Shown: positions 1-8,893 of the stretch, in pieces
How the letters are laid out: every line of letters begins with the position of its first letter
Numbering within the stretch: the first letter of the stretch is position 1
Assembly: GCA_035308365.1 (NCBI GenBank)
Contig: DATGGU010000209.1
Location: 15,467 to 79,466 of the forward strand
Source of the DNA: PALSA-505 sp035308365
Lineage (GTDB): Bacteria > Actinomycetota > Actinomycetes > Streptosporangiales > Streptosporangiaceae
DNA length: 64,000 bases
Direction of reading: 5' to 3'
Notes under the pieces: model-generated
The model's input: only the letters and a program-made list of their open reading frames with translations
Database searches by the model: none
What the model was told of the DNA's origin: nothing
Made by a program: the position numbers and the translations under genes

Positions 1-23
1 GGGTTGCACCGCGTGGGATGGCT

Positions 24-3000
24 CTAGACGCGCTCGCGCAGGCGCTGGCTCATGACGGCCGAGACGCCGTCGCCGCGCATGCTGATGCCGTACAGCGAGT
101 CGGCGACCTCCATGGTGCGCTTCTGGTGCGTGATGATGATGAGCTGGGAGGTTTCCCTGAGCTCTTCCAGGATGCCGAGCAGCCGCTGCAGGTTGGTGTC
201 GTCCAGGGCCGCCTCGACCTCGTCCAGGACGTAGAACGGCGACGGCCGGGCCTTGAAGATCGCCAGCAGGAAGGCGATCGCGGTCAGCGAGCGCTCGCCA
301 CCGGACAGCAGCGACAGCCGCTTGACCTTCTTGCCCGGCGGCCTGGCCTCGACCTCGATGCCGGTGGCCAGCATGTCGCCCGGCTCGGTCAGGACCAGCT
401 TGCCGTCGCCACCGGGGAACAGCCGGGCGAAGATCGCCTCGAACTCCCGCGCGGTGTCCTCGTAGGCGGACGCGAAGACCTGCTGGACCCGGTCGTCCAC
501 CTCCTTGACCACGGTGAGCAGGTCGCGCCTGGTCTTCTTGAGGTCTTCGAGCTGGGTGTTGAGGAACGCGTGCCGCTCCTGCAGGGCGGCGAATTCCTCC
601 AGGGCCAGCGGGTTCACCTTGCCGAGCTGGGTGAGCTGGCGTTCGGCCTGCTGGGCCCGGCGCTCCTGCTCGGCCCGGTTGTAGATGAGCGGCTCCAGGG
701 TGTCCGCGCCGTCGGGGGGCGGCAGCGGGACGTCCGGGCCGTACTCGGCGACCAGCGAGTCCGGGTCCACCCCGAATTCTTCGCCCGCCCGGCCGCTGAT
801 CTGCTCCAGGCGCATCCGGTGCTCGGCCGCGACGATCTGGGCGCTGTGTGCCTGGTCTACCAGCGCGTCCAGTTCGGCGGCCAGCGTCTTGGCCCGGGAC
901 CGCAGCGCCGCCAGTTCCCCGGCCCGGCCCGCGGTCGCCTGCTCGGCCGCCTGCCGCTGCGCCTGCGCCTGCTCGATGGACCGCTCGATCCGCACGATGG
1001 CCGTCCGCGCACCGTCGGCCACCGCGCGGGCGATGGCGGCGTGCCGCCTGCGCTGGGCAAGCCTGGCCGCGGAACGCTCGCGCGCCTTCCGTTCGGCCGC
1101 GGCCGCCGAGGCCAGCGCGTCAGCCCGCCCGGCGATAGCCTTGACCTGCTCCTCGGCGGTCCGCACCTCCAGCCGGGCTTCCATCTCTGCGGCGCGCGCT
1201 GCGGTACAGCGCTGGGAAAGCTGGTCCCTGGTCACCGGGTCGGGCCGGTCCGGGTCATCCGCCTCGCCGGCCGCCTCGGCCTCCGCCTTGGCCAGCCGCC
1301 GCTCCAGGTCTTCGAGCCGGGCGATGTCGGCTTCCCTGGCGCGCCGCGCGGCCTCGTGAGCCTTGGCCAGCCGCCCCGCCTCGTCCCTGGCCGCGCGGGC
1401 GGCGCCGGCCAGCATCCCGATCCGGCCCGAGATCCCGGCCGCGGCGCTGTCGGCCTCGCGCAGCGCGGCCTGCGCCTGCGCCAGCACCTGGCGCGCCCGT
1501 TCCTCGTCCTTGACGGCCTCGGCCAGCTCGCGTTCGGCCTGCTCGCAGCGCTGCTCCGCCGCGGTCAGCCCGGCCTCGGCGGCATCGGCGGCAGACCGGA
1601 TCTCGATCAGGCTCGGCGGCTTCGCCGACCCGCCGTGCGCCCAGTGCGTGCCAAGCAGATCGCCGTCCCTGGTAACAACCCGCAGCCCTGGATGGTCGCG
1701 CACGATGGCCGCCGCCTGCGGCAGATCGGCCGCGACAACGACGTCGCCGAGCAGTTCGCGCAGCACTGCGACGGCTCTGGCCGGAGCGCGCACCAGGTCG
1801 AGCGCTGGCCTGGCTCCGCCGGGAAGCTGGACCGGCGGCCCGCCGCCGGTGCCCGCGACGGCGGCCGGCGTGCCGCTTCCATCGGCCAGGCCGGCGCCGC
1901 CGGACGGCCCGGAGCTGGCCGGGCCGACTGCTGGGTCGCCGTCGTCTACCGCCGGGGACGCGATGACCAGCCCGGCGCTGCCGGAGCCTTGGGCGCGCAG
2001 GGCTTGCAGGATCGAGACGGCCTCGGCCAGGCCGCAGACGGCCACGGCGTCCGCGGCGGCGCCCAGGGCCGCCGCGATCGCCAGTTGTGCGCCTTCGTCC
2101 ACGGTGAGCATGGCGGCGAACGAGCCGAGTACGCCGCCGAACCTGCCGGGCTCACCGAGCAGCAGTTCCGAGGCGTCGCCGCCCCGGCTGAACGCCTCTT
2201 CCAGAGTCTCCTTGCGCGCCTTCAGCGCCGCGTGCTCGCCGCTGGCCTCGCGCTCGGCCGCGCGGAGTGCGGACACCCGCCTGGCGGCCTGGCTGACCGC
2301 TGCGGCGGCCTGCTCATGGGCCGCGGCCAGTTCGGCCCGGCCCTCGTCGCGGTCGGCCGCCATGTCCTGGATCTCGGCGTGCTCCTGCTCGGCCCGTTCG
2401 GCGCGCCGGTGGGCCTGCTCCCGGGCTTCGGCGAGGCGGGATATCTCTTCCCCGGCCGCGACACCACGGCTGCGCGCGGCGCCCACCTGGCCGCGCAACT
2501 TGGCGAGCCGCTCGGCCTGGGCGGCGGCCTCCCGGGCGTAGCTGGCGAGGCGGCGTTCCACCTCGGTGAGCGCGGTCTCGGCTGCCGCGCGTCCCTGCAC
2601 CGCAGCGGCCAGGCGGTCCCGGCTGGCGATGAGCTTCTCGCCGAGCGCGGCTTCTTCCTGGCGCAGCACCTCGGCCTCGGCCTCCAGCGCTTCTGGATCG
2701 CGGCCGGGCCGGTCGGGCTCGGGATTCGACGACAGGTTGCGGTGCCGTTCGGTGGCGAGGCTGGCCACCCCGCGCAGCCGCTCGGCCAGCGACGACAACG
2801 CGAACCAGGTCTCCTGGGCCCGGGCGAGCCTGGGCGCGTGCTCCTGCGCGGCGGCTTCGAGCTCGGACTCCCTGGCCCGCGCCTGGCTCAGCTCGGCCTC
2901 GATCTCGGCGCGCCTGGCGGTGACCACGGCCTCGCCGACCCGCTCCCGCTCAAGCTCGGCGGCCAGCGAGACGTAGTCGTCGGCCAGCAGGCGCAGCCTG

Positions 3001-3674
3001 GCGTCGCGCAGGTCCGCCTGGATGACGGCGGCCCTCCTGGCTATCTCGGCCTGGCGGCCGAGCGGCTTGAGCCGGCGGCCAAGCTCGGTGGTGAGGTCGA
3101 CGAGCCTGGTCAGGTTCGCCTGCATGGCCTCCAGCTTGCGCAGCGCCTTCTCTTTGCGCTTACGGTGCTTCAGGACGCCCGCGGCCTCCTCGATCAGCGC
3201 GCGCCTGGCCTCCGGGCCCGCGTGCAGCACCTCGTCAAGCTGGCCCTGGCCGACGATCACGTGCATCTCGCGGCCGAGGCCGGAGTCCGACAGCAGTTCC
3301 TGGATGTCGAGCAGACGGCAGTGGTCGCCGTTGAGCGAGTATTCGCTCTGGCCGGACCGGAACAGCAGCCGGCTGATCGTGACCTCGGCGTACTCGATGG
3401 GCAGGGCGCCGTCGCTATTGTCGATGGTCAGCGTGACCTCGGCGCGGCCCAGCGGCGGCCGCGAGGTGGTCCCGGCGAAGACCACGTCCTCCATCTTGCC
3501 GCCGCGCAGCGACTTGGCCCCCTGCTCTCCCATCACCCAGGACAGCGCGTCCACGATGTTGGACTTGCCCGAACCGTTCGGCCCGACGACGCAGGTGATA
3601 CCCGGCTCGAAGCGCAGCGTGCTGGCCGACGCGAAGGACTTGAACCCACGCAGGCCAAGCGTCTTCAGATGCAG
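24..3674 (-). CDS. smc: Chromosome segregation protein SMC
   Basis: Structural maintenance of chromosomes ATPase that compacts and segregates the chromosome with ScpA/ScpB. The predicted 1216-residue product has the full SMC layout: N-terminal Walker A (GPNGSGKS, about residues 31-38), two long Ala/Glu/Arg-rich coiled-coil arms around a Gly-rich hinge near the middle, then the ABC signature LSGGERS (about 1123-1129) and Walker B FYVLDE (about 1147-1152). The first in-frame ATG/GTG codon falls inside the ATPase fold, after Walker A. The family N-terminus (HLKTLGLRGFKSF) is recovered only by starting at a CTG codon at 3674, which has GAGGAG six bases upstream. A CTG start is therefore the best reading. 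It is the last gene of the minus-strand block; what follows it lies outside the window. Confidence 0.96.
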   Translation of the reverse strand: MHLKTLGLRGFKSFASASTLRFEPGITCVVGPNGSGKSNIVDALSWVMGEQGAKSLRGGKMEDVVFAGTTSRPPLGRAEVTLTIDNSDGALPIEYAEVTISRLLFRSGQSEYSLNGDHCRLLDIQELLSDSGLGREMHVIVGQGQLDEVLHAGPEARRALIEEAAGVLKHRKRKEKALRKLEAMQANLTRLVDLTTELGRRLKPLGRQAEIARRAAVIQADLRDARLRLLADDYVSLAAELERERVGEAVVTARRAEIEAELSQARARESELEAAAQEHAPRLARAQETWFALSSLAERLRGVASLATERHRNLSSNPEPDRPGRDPEALEAEAEVLRQEEAALGEKLIASRDRLAAAVQGRAAAETALTEVERRLASYAREAAAQAERLAKLRGQVGAARSRGVAAGEEISRLAEAREQAHRRAERAEQEHAEIQDMAADRDEGRAELAAAHEQAAAAVSQAARRVSALRAAEREASGEHAALKARKETLEEAFSRGGDASELLLGEPGRFGGVLGSFAAMLTVDEGAQLAIAAALGAAADAVAVCGLAEAVSILQALRAQGSGSAGLVIASPAVDDGDPAVGPASSGPSGGAGLADGSGTPAAVAGTGGGPPVQLPGGARPALDLVRAPARAVAVLRELLGDVVVAADLPQAAAIVRDHPGLRVVTRDGDLLGTHWAHGGSAKPPSLIEIRSAADAAEAGLTAAEQRCEQAERELAEAVKDEERARQVLAQAQAALREADSAAAGISGRIGMLAGAARAARDEAGRLAKAHEAARRAREADIARLEDLERRLAKAEAEAAGEADDPDRPDPVTRDQLSQRCTAARAAEMEARLEVRTAEEQVKAIAGRADALASAAAAERKARERSAARLAQRRRHAAIARAVADGARTAIVRIERSIEQAQAQRQAAEQATAGRAGELAALRSRAKTLAAELDALVDQAHSAQIVAAEHRMRLEQISGRAGEEFGVDPDSLVAEYGPDVPLPPPDGADTLEPLIYNRAEQERRAQQAERQLTQLGKVNPLALEEFAALQERHAFLNTQLEDLKKTRRDLLTVVKEVDDRVQQVFASAYEDTAREFEAIFARLFPGGDGKLVLTEPGDMLATGIEVEARPPGKKVKRLSLLSGGERSLTAIAFLLAIFKARPSPFYVLDEVEAALDDTNLQRLLGILEELRETSQLIIITHQKRTMEVADSLYGISMRGDGVSAVMSQRLRERV

Positions 3675-4026
3675 CGGGATCTCCTCATTCTCCGCGTGAC
3701 GGCTTTCCTGTGACGCCCAAGCTCATCGAGGCTGGCTCCCTTCCCCGTGCGGCGCTCTCACCGGTGGCCAGCCAGATTCCACGCTGACTCCCTCCTTGGC
3801 CCTGCCAGGGCTGCCTGGACCTCGCCACCCCACTGCGACGGGGGGACATGCCAGGCCATTGGCGGGCACCCAATGCCGAGCGCGCTTGTCCGCACCTTAC
3901 CTTGCGGCACCGCCAATTTCGGGTATTAGCGCCGGACACGGGACCGCCGCCGACAGCGATCAAGCACGGCCGGCCAGCCGGGGGATAACCTTTTCCAGGC
4001 GCCGCGCCACGGTTGCTCTTCAAACA
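3675..4026. other. Intergenic region upstream of smc, no gene seen
   Basis: About 350 bases between smc and the terminator of the small upstream gene. An open frame of 119 codons exists on the minus strand, but it has a random Arg/Gly/Pro-rich composition and ends exactly at the smc ribosome-binding region, so I treat it as chance. The smc promoter presumably lies here; no clear -10/-35 pair was recognised. Confidence 0.5.
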
Positions 4027-4060
4027 GAACAAGGGACACCGCAAGGGGTGTCCCTTGTTC
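4027..4060 (-). terminator. Strong hairpin terminator after the small coiled-coil gene
   Basis: Perfect 14-bp inverted repeat (arm GAACAAGGGACACC, six-base loop GCAAGG) that begins 29 bases past the stop of the 62-residue gene and is followed on the minus strand by a T-rich tail. Fits an intrinsic terminator that isolates that gene from smc. Confidence 0.85.
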
Positions 4061-4088
4061 GCCGTGTCTGCCAGGCCGGGCTAGCGCT

Positions 4089-4277
4089 TCAGGTAAGCAC
4101 CGGCTCGCGGGGCCGAACCAGCAGGTCATCGCTGATCTCCGCGACAAGCGCGTCCTTCTCACCCTGAAGCCGGACAAGCTCGGCTTCCAGGTCACGGACA
4201 CGTTGCTGGAGACGGCGCATCTCATTGACCATGCGGAGATCGGGTCCGCCGACGTGGCCGAGTAGAGCCTTCGCCAT
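4089..4277 (-). CDS. Small conserved coiled-coil protein, function unknown
   Basis: A 62-residue protein starting MAKALLGHVGG and continuing as a charged heptad-like helix (roughly residues 17-48, rich in Leu/Arg/Glu), so probably a short coiled coil. The start was chosen because GGAGG lies at proper distance before this ATG. The longer open frame upstream has no good ribosome site. The MAKALLG-type N-terminus resembles small hypothetical proteins I recall from other actinomycetes. No catalytic motif is visible. It is a single-gene unit with its own strong terminator, next to smc. Confidence 0.75.
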   Translation of the reverse strand: MAKALLGHVGGPDLRMVNEMRRLQQRVRDLEAELVRLQGEKDALVAEISDDLLVRPREPVLT

Positions 4278-4429
4278 TGTAAAAGGTCCTCCACACTGAG
4301 TGACCAGAGTGGGCACGCACGCGATATAGGCACGGGGTGCGCGCAAGTAACATAACCAGGGTCCCACGGGTCGGGAGTCAGGTCAAGTTGACTGCCCGAT
4401 CCGCCTGTTTACTGCCCTGGCCAGGGACG

Positions 4430-4711
4430 TTATAGACTGGTAAATGCATAGGAACCGCCCTGAGCCTGGCTCCATTCTGCGTTGACATCGCTCACCCGGC
4501 CGGGCGTGCCGGGCCCGTTCAGCAGGGCCAGTAGTTCGCGGCAGGTGCGCTGATCACCCTCGGCGACGACCTTGACCCGGCCATCCGGCAGGTTCTCCAC
4601 GGTGCCGGTCAGCCCGAGCCCGCGCGCGTGCGCCCGCACCCACCAGCGGAACCCGACCCCCTGCACCAGCCCGTCCACCCAGGCGGTCAGCCGGACGGCA
4701 TCGCCGGTCAT
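4430..4711 (-). CDS. acyP: Acylphosphatase
   Basis: A 93-residue acylphosphatase that hydrolyses acyl phosphates such as 1,3-bisphosphoglycerate and carbamoyl phosphate. The family signature GLVQGVGFRWW (about residues 14-24) contains the phosphate-binding loop and catalytic Arg; the later VENLPDGRVKVVAEG stretch contains the catalytic Asn. The start codon follows the mutM stop with a one-base gap (TGAGATG), so the two are translationally coupled. Length is typical. Confidence 0.93.
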   Translation of the reverse strand: MTGDAVRLTAWVDGLVQGVGFRWWVRAHARGLGLTGTVENLPDGRVKVVAEGDQRTCRELLALLNGPGTPGRVSDVNAEWSQAQGGSYAFTSL

Positions 4712-4712
4712 C

Positions 4713-5564
4713 TCACCACCGCCCCCGCTTGGGGCGGGGCTGGCACTTCGGGCAACTGAACGACGACCGGTTCATGAACGGATCCCGGCGCACCGGAGTC
4801 CCGCACCGGGGGCACGGTTTGTCTTCCCTGCCGTAGACGGCAAGGGACCGGTCGAAGAAGCCGCTCTCGCCGTTGACGTCGATGTAAAGCGCGTCGAACG
4901 AGGTGCCACCGGCCGCCAGCGCCTCGAGCAGCACCTCGTTGACCGCCGCCAGCAGCCGGGCGATCTCCGGCTTGGTCAGCGTCTCGGTCGGCCTGGCCCA
5001 GTGCAGCCTGGCCCGCCAGAGCGCTTCGTCGGCGTAGATGTTCCCGACTCCGCTTATCAGCGACTGATCGAGCAGCGCCCGCTTGATCCCGGTGTGCCGC
5101 ATCCGCAGCCGGGTGGCCAGCGCGGCGGCGTCGAAGGCCGGCTCCAGCGGATCAGGCGCGATGTGCGCGATGGCGGGCGGCACCCCTGGACCACCCGTCA
5201 CCAGGCACAGGTGGCCGAACGTCCGCTGGTCGGTGAAGCGCAGATCGGGACCGGCATCGGTGAAGGTGAAGCGCGCCCTGACATGCGGGCCGACCGGCCG
5301 GTCCGGGTCAGCGACGAGAAACTGGCCGCTCATGCCGAGGTGGGCGAGCAGCGCGTCCTCTCCGGCCGACATCCACAGGTACTTGCCGCGGCGCTGCGCC
5401 CCGCTGATCGTGCGCCCGGCCAGGGCCGCCTCGAAGTCGCGGGGACCGGCGAGATGGCGCCGCACCGCTCGCGGGTGCAGGACGGTGACGGTTTCGAGCG
5501 TGCGCCCGGCCACGTGGCGTTCCAGGCCGCGCCGCACGGTCTCGACTTCGGGAAGCTCAGGCAC
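4713..5564 (-). CDS. mutM: Formamidopyrimidine-DNA glycosylase (Fpg)
   Basis: Base-excision repair glycosylase/AP lyase removing 8-oxoguanine and formamidopyrimidines. The 283-residue protein begins (M)PELPEVE, which after removal of fMet gives the catalytic Pro and the Glu. It has the central H2TH region (LLDQSLISGVGNIYADEALW) and a C-terminal zinc finger with CPRCG and CPKCQ pairs. The start is GTG. It lies between rnc upstream and acyP downstream, all on the minus strand, as is common in actinobacteria. Confidence 0.97.
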   Translation of the reverse strand: MPELPEVETVRRGLERHVAGRTLETVTVLHPRAVRRHLAGPRDFEAALAGRTISGAQRRGKYLWMSAGEDALLAHLGMSGQFLVADPDRPVGPHVRARFTFTDAGPDLRFTDQRTFGHLCLVTGGPGVPPAIAHIAPDPLEPAFDAAALATRLRMRHTGIKRALLDQSLISGVGNIYADEALWRARLHWARPTETLTKPEIARLLAAVNEVLLEALAAGGTSFDALYIDVNGESGFFDRSLAVYGREDKPCPRCGTPVRRDPFMNRSSFSCPKCQPRPKRGRW

Positions 5565-5628
5565 GGGCCGCTACCTCATGGCTGACTGCGTTGACGGGCC
5601 GACGACAGCGATACTAAGTGGACGGCTG

Positions 5629-6390
5629 CTACGACTCGGCCTGGTCGCCGTCTGAGGCCTCGGCTTCCTTGGCTTCCCTGATGATCGCTGTGTACGCCGC
5701 CTCTGCCGCCTGCTGCTCCGCCTCTTTCTTGGACTTGCCCTCGCCAGAGCCGTAGCTGCGGCCCTGGATGCGCACCGTGGCCCGGAAGGACTTCTGGTGG
5801 TCCGGGCCGCTGTCGGCGACCTGGTAGTCGGGAACGCCGAGGAACCGGGCGGCGGTGAGCTCCTGCAGGGATGTCTTCCAGTCCAGGCCCGCCCCGAGCC
5901 GGGCCGAGGTCGCGATGACCGGGTCGAACAGCCGGTGCACGAGCTTGCTCGCGACCTCCAGGCCGTGTTCGGTGTATACCGCGCCGATCACCGCCTCCAG
6001 GGTGTCGGCCAGGATGGACGGCTTGTCCCGGCCGCCCGTCCCCTCTTCGCCGCGGCCGAGCCGCACATAGGCGCCGAGCCGCAGTCCACGCGCGACCCCG
6101 GCGAGGGCCCGCATCTGGACGACGGCCGCGCGCAGCTTGGCCAGTTGCCCCTCGGGCAGGTCGGGATGCTCGTGGTACAGCGTGTCCGTGACGACCAGGC
6201 CGAGCACGGAGTCGCCGAGGAACTCCAGCCGCTCGTTGGTGGGCAGCCCGCCGTTCTCGTAGGCGTAGGACCGGTGTGTCAGGGCACGCTCGAGCAAGTC
6301 GGGGCTGAGTGCCACGCCAACGGCATTGAGCAGTCTCGTCCGGTCTTGCTCAGCACCGCCCCCACCGGGCAATACGTTCCCTGAGCTCAC
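5629..6390 (-). CDS. rnc: Ribonuclease III
   Basis: Double-strand-specific endoribonuclease for rRNA and mRNA processing. The product is about 253 residues: an N-terminal RNase III domain with signature NERLEFLGDSVLG and the second acidic cluster (DTLEAVIGAVY), then a C-terminal dsRNA-binding domain and a short acidic tail. The open frame extends upstream across rpmF, but GGAGGAGG sits just before the GTG at 6390, which I take as the start. Upstream rpmF and downstream mutM are co-directional. Confidence 0.95.
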   Translation of the reverse strand: MSSGNVLPGGGGAEQDRTRLLNAVGVALSPDLLERALTHRSYAYENGGLPTNERLEFLGDSVLGLVVTDTLYHEHPDLPEGQLAKLRAAVVQMRALAGVARGLRLGAYVRLGRGEEGTGGRDKPSILADTLEAVIGAVYTEHGLEVASKLVHRLFDPVIATSARLGAGLDWKTSLQELTAARFLGVPDYQVADSGPDHQKSFRATVRIQGRSYGSGEGKSKKEAEQQAAEAAYTAIIREAKEAEASDGDQAES

Positions 6391-6449
6391 GGCACCCTCC
6401 TCCCGGCTGGCGTTCTCCTGGGCCGCGTTCCTCTGGTCGCCGGGTAAGG

Positions 6450-6626
6450 TCAGGCCGGGTTGACGATCTGACGCTGCCGGTAGGTACCGCACGTCGGGCA
6501 GGCCGCATGCGCCAGCTTGGTGCTACGGCACTGCGAGCAGGTCACGAGCGTCGGTGCCGTGGTACGCCACTGTGCACGCCGTGATCTGGTGTTGCTGCGG
6601 GACATCCTCCGCTTGGGAACCGCCAC
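6450..6626 (-). CDS. rpmF: 50S ribosomal protein L32
   Basis: A 58-residue zinc-ribbon L32 protein: MAVPKRRMSRSNTRSRR at the start, then two Cys pairs, CSQC and CPTC, spaced as in the zinc-binding form of L32. The start is GTG, preceded by AGGAGGG, one base after the DUF177 gene stop (TGAGGTG), so translation of the two is coupled. The zinc-containing paralogue type is usually expressed under zinc-replete growth; that is family knowledge, not visible here. Confidence 0.95.
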   Translation of the reverse strand: MAVPKRRMSRSNTRSRRAQWRTTAPTLVTCSQCRSTKLAHAACPTCGTYRQRQIVNPA

Positions 6627-6627
6627 C

Positions 6628-7239
6628 TCAGCCCTCCTGTTGTATTTCCGCGGCGCGAGCGCCGTCCGCACTGTCTGGAATATTCAATTGACGCAAGCTT
6701 GCCCATCGTGGATCGAGCACTTCGCCGTGCCCGTGGGCCAGGCCGGCCTCGGCCAGCTTGATCCCGCAGTCCGGGCACAGCCCCTCGCAATCGCTGCGGC
6801 ACAGCGGTGCGAGTGGCAGTGCGAGCACTACCGCGTCGCGGAACTCCGGTTCGAGGTTGAGCAGATCCGCGTCAAGGAACCGCCTGTCCTCGTCATCGTC
6901 CCTATCGGACCGGCCGTCGCCGGACTCATACAACTCCTGGAAGGTGACGTCGACCGACGTGGTCAACGGCTCCAGGCAGCGCGCGCACTCACCGGTCACC
7001 GGCGCCGCGACCTCCGCGGTGACCAGCACTCCCTCCATCACAGCTTCCAGCTTGACGCTCAGCTTGATGTCCGCGCCAACTGGGACGCGGGCGAGAGCGA
7101 CACGCAGATCCGCCGGAGCCGGCACGATGCGGTTCTCGCTGCGTGCCGATCCCGGTTGGCGGCCGAGTGTCCGGATGTCGAACACTAGCGGGCTGCGGGG
7201 GCTGGGATGCGTGGTCGGCTTGTTAGGTGCGTGTGGCAT
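6628..7239 (-). CDS. DUF177 (YceD-type) protein
   Basis: About 203 residues. It contains the DUF177/YceD pattern: SPLVFDIRTLGR near the start, a GECARCLEP element, and a second metal-type Cys cluster CRSDCEGLCPDCG near the C-terminus. The family is invariably linked to rpmF and is implicated in 23S rRNA/L32 metabolism. The start at MPHAPNK is tentative because no strong ribosome site is visible; an alternative lies 54 bases upstream. Immediately followed by rpmF. Confidence 0.85.
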   Translation of the reverse strand: MPHAPNKPTTHPSPRSPLVFDIRTLGRQPGSARSENRIVPAPADLRVALARVPVGADIKLSVKLEAVMEGVLVTAEVAAPVTGECARCLEPLTTSVDVTFQELYESGDGRSDRDDDEDRRFLDADLLNLEPEFRDAVVLALPLAPLCRSDCEGLCPDCGIKLAEAGLAHGHGEVLDPRWASLRQLNIPDSADGARAAEIQQEG

Positions 7240-7301
7240 AACGGTTACCGGTGTGGCTGGCCGAAGCGCTAGCCTACCTGCGCCCTTCGCCAAACCCCAA
7301 C

Positions 7302-7814
7302 TTAAGGTATCCCACCACCCGGCTCGGTATCGGGCTTCAGGGTGCCAAGCCGTTCCCGGAGCCGCTCCACGACCAGCGCGGGAACCAGCCCATCCACGTC
7401 TCCCCCGTACCTGGCGACCTCCTTGACCAGGCTGGACCGCAAGAATGCGTACAGCGGATTCGTCGTCATGAACAGCGTCTCGATCCCAGCCAGGCGATAG
7501 TTCATCTGGGACATCATCTGCTCATACTCGAAGTCGCTGACCGCGCGCAGCCCCTTCACGATTGCCGAGATATCGTTCTCACGACAGAAGTCGACGATCA
7601 GCCCGTGGAAGCGGGTCACCCGGACGTTCTGGTAGCCAGCCGTGACCTCACGCAGCATTTCCACCCGTTCATCGGTGGTGAACAATGACTGCTTGGAGAT
7701 ATTGATCAGTACGGCGACGACGACCTCGTCGTAGAGCCGGGCCGCCCGCCCGATAATGTCGAGATGCCCGTTCGTGACTGGGTCGAAAGAACCGGGACAG
7801 ACGACGCGACGCAC
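7302..7814 (-). CDS. coaD: Phosphopantetheine adenylyltransferase
   Basis: Catalyses the penultimate step of coenzyme A synthesis (4'-phosphopantetheine plus ATP to dephospho-CoA). A 170-residue product with the nucleotidyltransferase motif GSFDPVTNGH near the N-terminus and the family pattern FLRSSLVKEVARYGGDVDGLVP near the C-terminus. The GTG start at 7814 has AGGAGG upstream; the much longer open frame is rejected. It follows rsmD by 37 bases, the usual rsmD-coaD pair. Confidence 0.96.
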   Translation of the reverse strand: MRRVVCPGSFDPVTNGHLDIIGRAARLYDEVVVAVLINISKQSLFTTDERVEMLREVTAGYQNVRVTRFHGLIVDFCRENDISAIVKGLRAVSDFEYEQMMSQMNYRLAGIETLFMTTNPLYAFLRSSLVKEVARYGGDVDGLVPALVVERLRERLGTLKPDTEPGGGIP

Positions 7815-7851
7815 TCGGTTCCCTCCTGGCGGTGTCCGGGCAGCGGTCATG

Positions 7852-8520
7852 TCAGTCCGCGGCACCCGATGCGTGACCGTACCAGAGGGTAGCTTCGCCG
7901 TACCGCCTTGACCTGTCCTCTGTGTAGCCACCGGGCCAGTGCAGCGGGCCTGACCTGGTGCTCCGCTCCACTGCGACCAGCGCTCCCGGCGCCAGCCAGC
8001 CCCCCTGGACAAGCGCGGTGAGCACCGCGGTGACGGCATCGGCGGCCATCGCGTACGGCGGATCAGCGAACACAACGTCAAAACGTGCACCAGCGACGGC
8101 CTCGGGGCCGGGGTCGGAGTCGCCAGGCACGGCCTGGGGGTCGGCCTCGGGGTCGCCGGGCGCGAGAGTCCGGCCCACGGCGGCGGCCGGCCCCTTGGCG
8201 AGCACCGGCTCCACCCGCCCGGCAATGACGTGCGCTCCCGGCAGATTCAGCGCGGCGATATTGGCCCTGATCACCCGGACCGCACGAGGATCGGCCTCGA
8301 CCAGCACCGCACGGGCCGCACCCCGGGAGAGCGCTTCCAATCCCACCGCCCCCGACCCGGCGTACAGGTCAAGCACGCTCGCGCCGGCGAGCGGTCCGCG
8401 AATCGCCTGCACAGTGGCGAACAAACCCTCCCTGGCCCGATCACTCGTCGGTCGGGTATCGCGCCCAGCGGGCACGGACAGCCGCCGCCCACCCGCCGTC
8501 CCAGCGATCACCCGGGTCAT
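7852..8520 (-). CDS. rsmD: 16S rRNA (guanine966-N2)-methyltransferase
   Basis: SAM-dependent methyltransferase acting on G966 of 16S rRNA. The 222-residue protein has the SAM-binding VLDLYAGSGAVGLEALSRGA motif and the catalytic FADPPYA motif. Between them is an acidic, Pro-rich insertion of about 25 residues (around DPEADPQAVPGDSDPG) that is not usual for the family and is probably a flexible loop. First gene of the rsmD-coaD pair. Confidence 0.93.
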   Translation of the reverse strand: MTRVIAGTAGGRRLSVPAGRDTRPTSDRAREGLFATVQAIRGPLAGASVLDLYAGSGAVGLEALSRGAARAVLVEADPRAVRVIRANIAALNLPGAHVIAGRVEPVLAKGPAAAVGRTLAPGDPEADPQAVPGDSDPGPEAVAGARFDVVFADPPYAMAADAVTAVLTALVQGGWLAPGALVAVERSTRSGPLHWPGGYTEDRSRRYGEATLWYGHASGAAD

Positions 8521-8686
8521 TCCCGAAGGCTAACCGCCCTCCCCCCGCACCCGGTGTCCGCAGCGCTGTTCGCAACGCGACCACGAACCGAGACCACCCC
8601 ATGTTCAGCGTCCAGTTCGGGTTCAGCGTCCAGTTCAGCTCGGCGATACCAAGAGCTGCACCGCAGCAGCCTGAGGCACCGGTTCG

Positions 8687-8723
8687 GGTTTGCGGCGGCC
8701 GGACGAGTCGGCCGCCGCAAACC
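8687..8723. terminator. Perfect 15-bp hairpin in the rsmD upstream gap
   Basis: In the otherwise gene-free 8521-8893 gap, arms 8687-8701 and 8709-8723 (core GGTTTGCGGCGGCC) pair perfectly around a seven-base loop. It lies about 170 bases past the end of the DinB-like gene on the minus strand, so it most likely terminates that transcript. The gap also holds a short direct repeat (GTTCAGCGTCCAGTTC, about 8606-8639, two overlapping copies). No coding frame in the gap looks real. Confidence 0.6.
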
Positions 8724-8893
8724 GGAACATAGTGTCCTGGGCTAGACCGCAGTTCCCCAGCGGTGAACCGGCATAGCCGCTGACCAGGTAAAACGGCCGT
8801 AGCCCATGACCGTGCAGTCATGTAATTTCCGCGATCAAGGGCTCTGCCAGCTGGTCAAACGTGCCGGCAAACCGGCTTGGAGGGAGCTTCGGT

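Noticed and set aside
18..3713. Plus-strand open frame of 1231 codons opposite smc
   Set aside because: Mirror frame of a GC-rich coding gene; Leu/Gly/Arg/Pro-rich with no motif, no start signals.
3685..4044. 119-codon minus frame upstream of smc
   Set aside because: Random Arg/Gly/Pro composition, passes through the terminator region and ends in the smc ribosome site.
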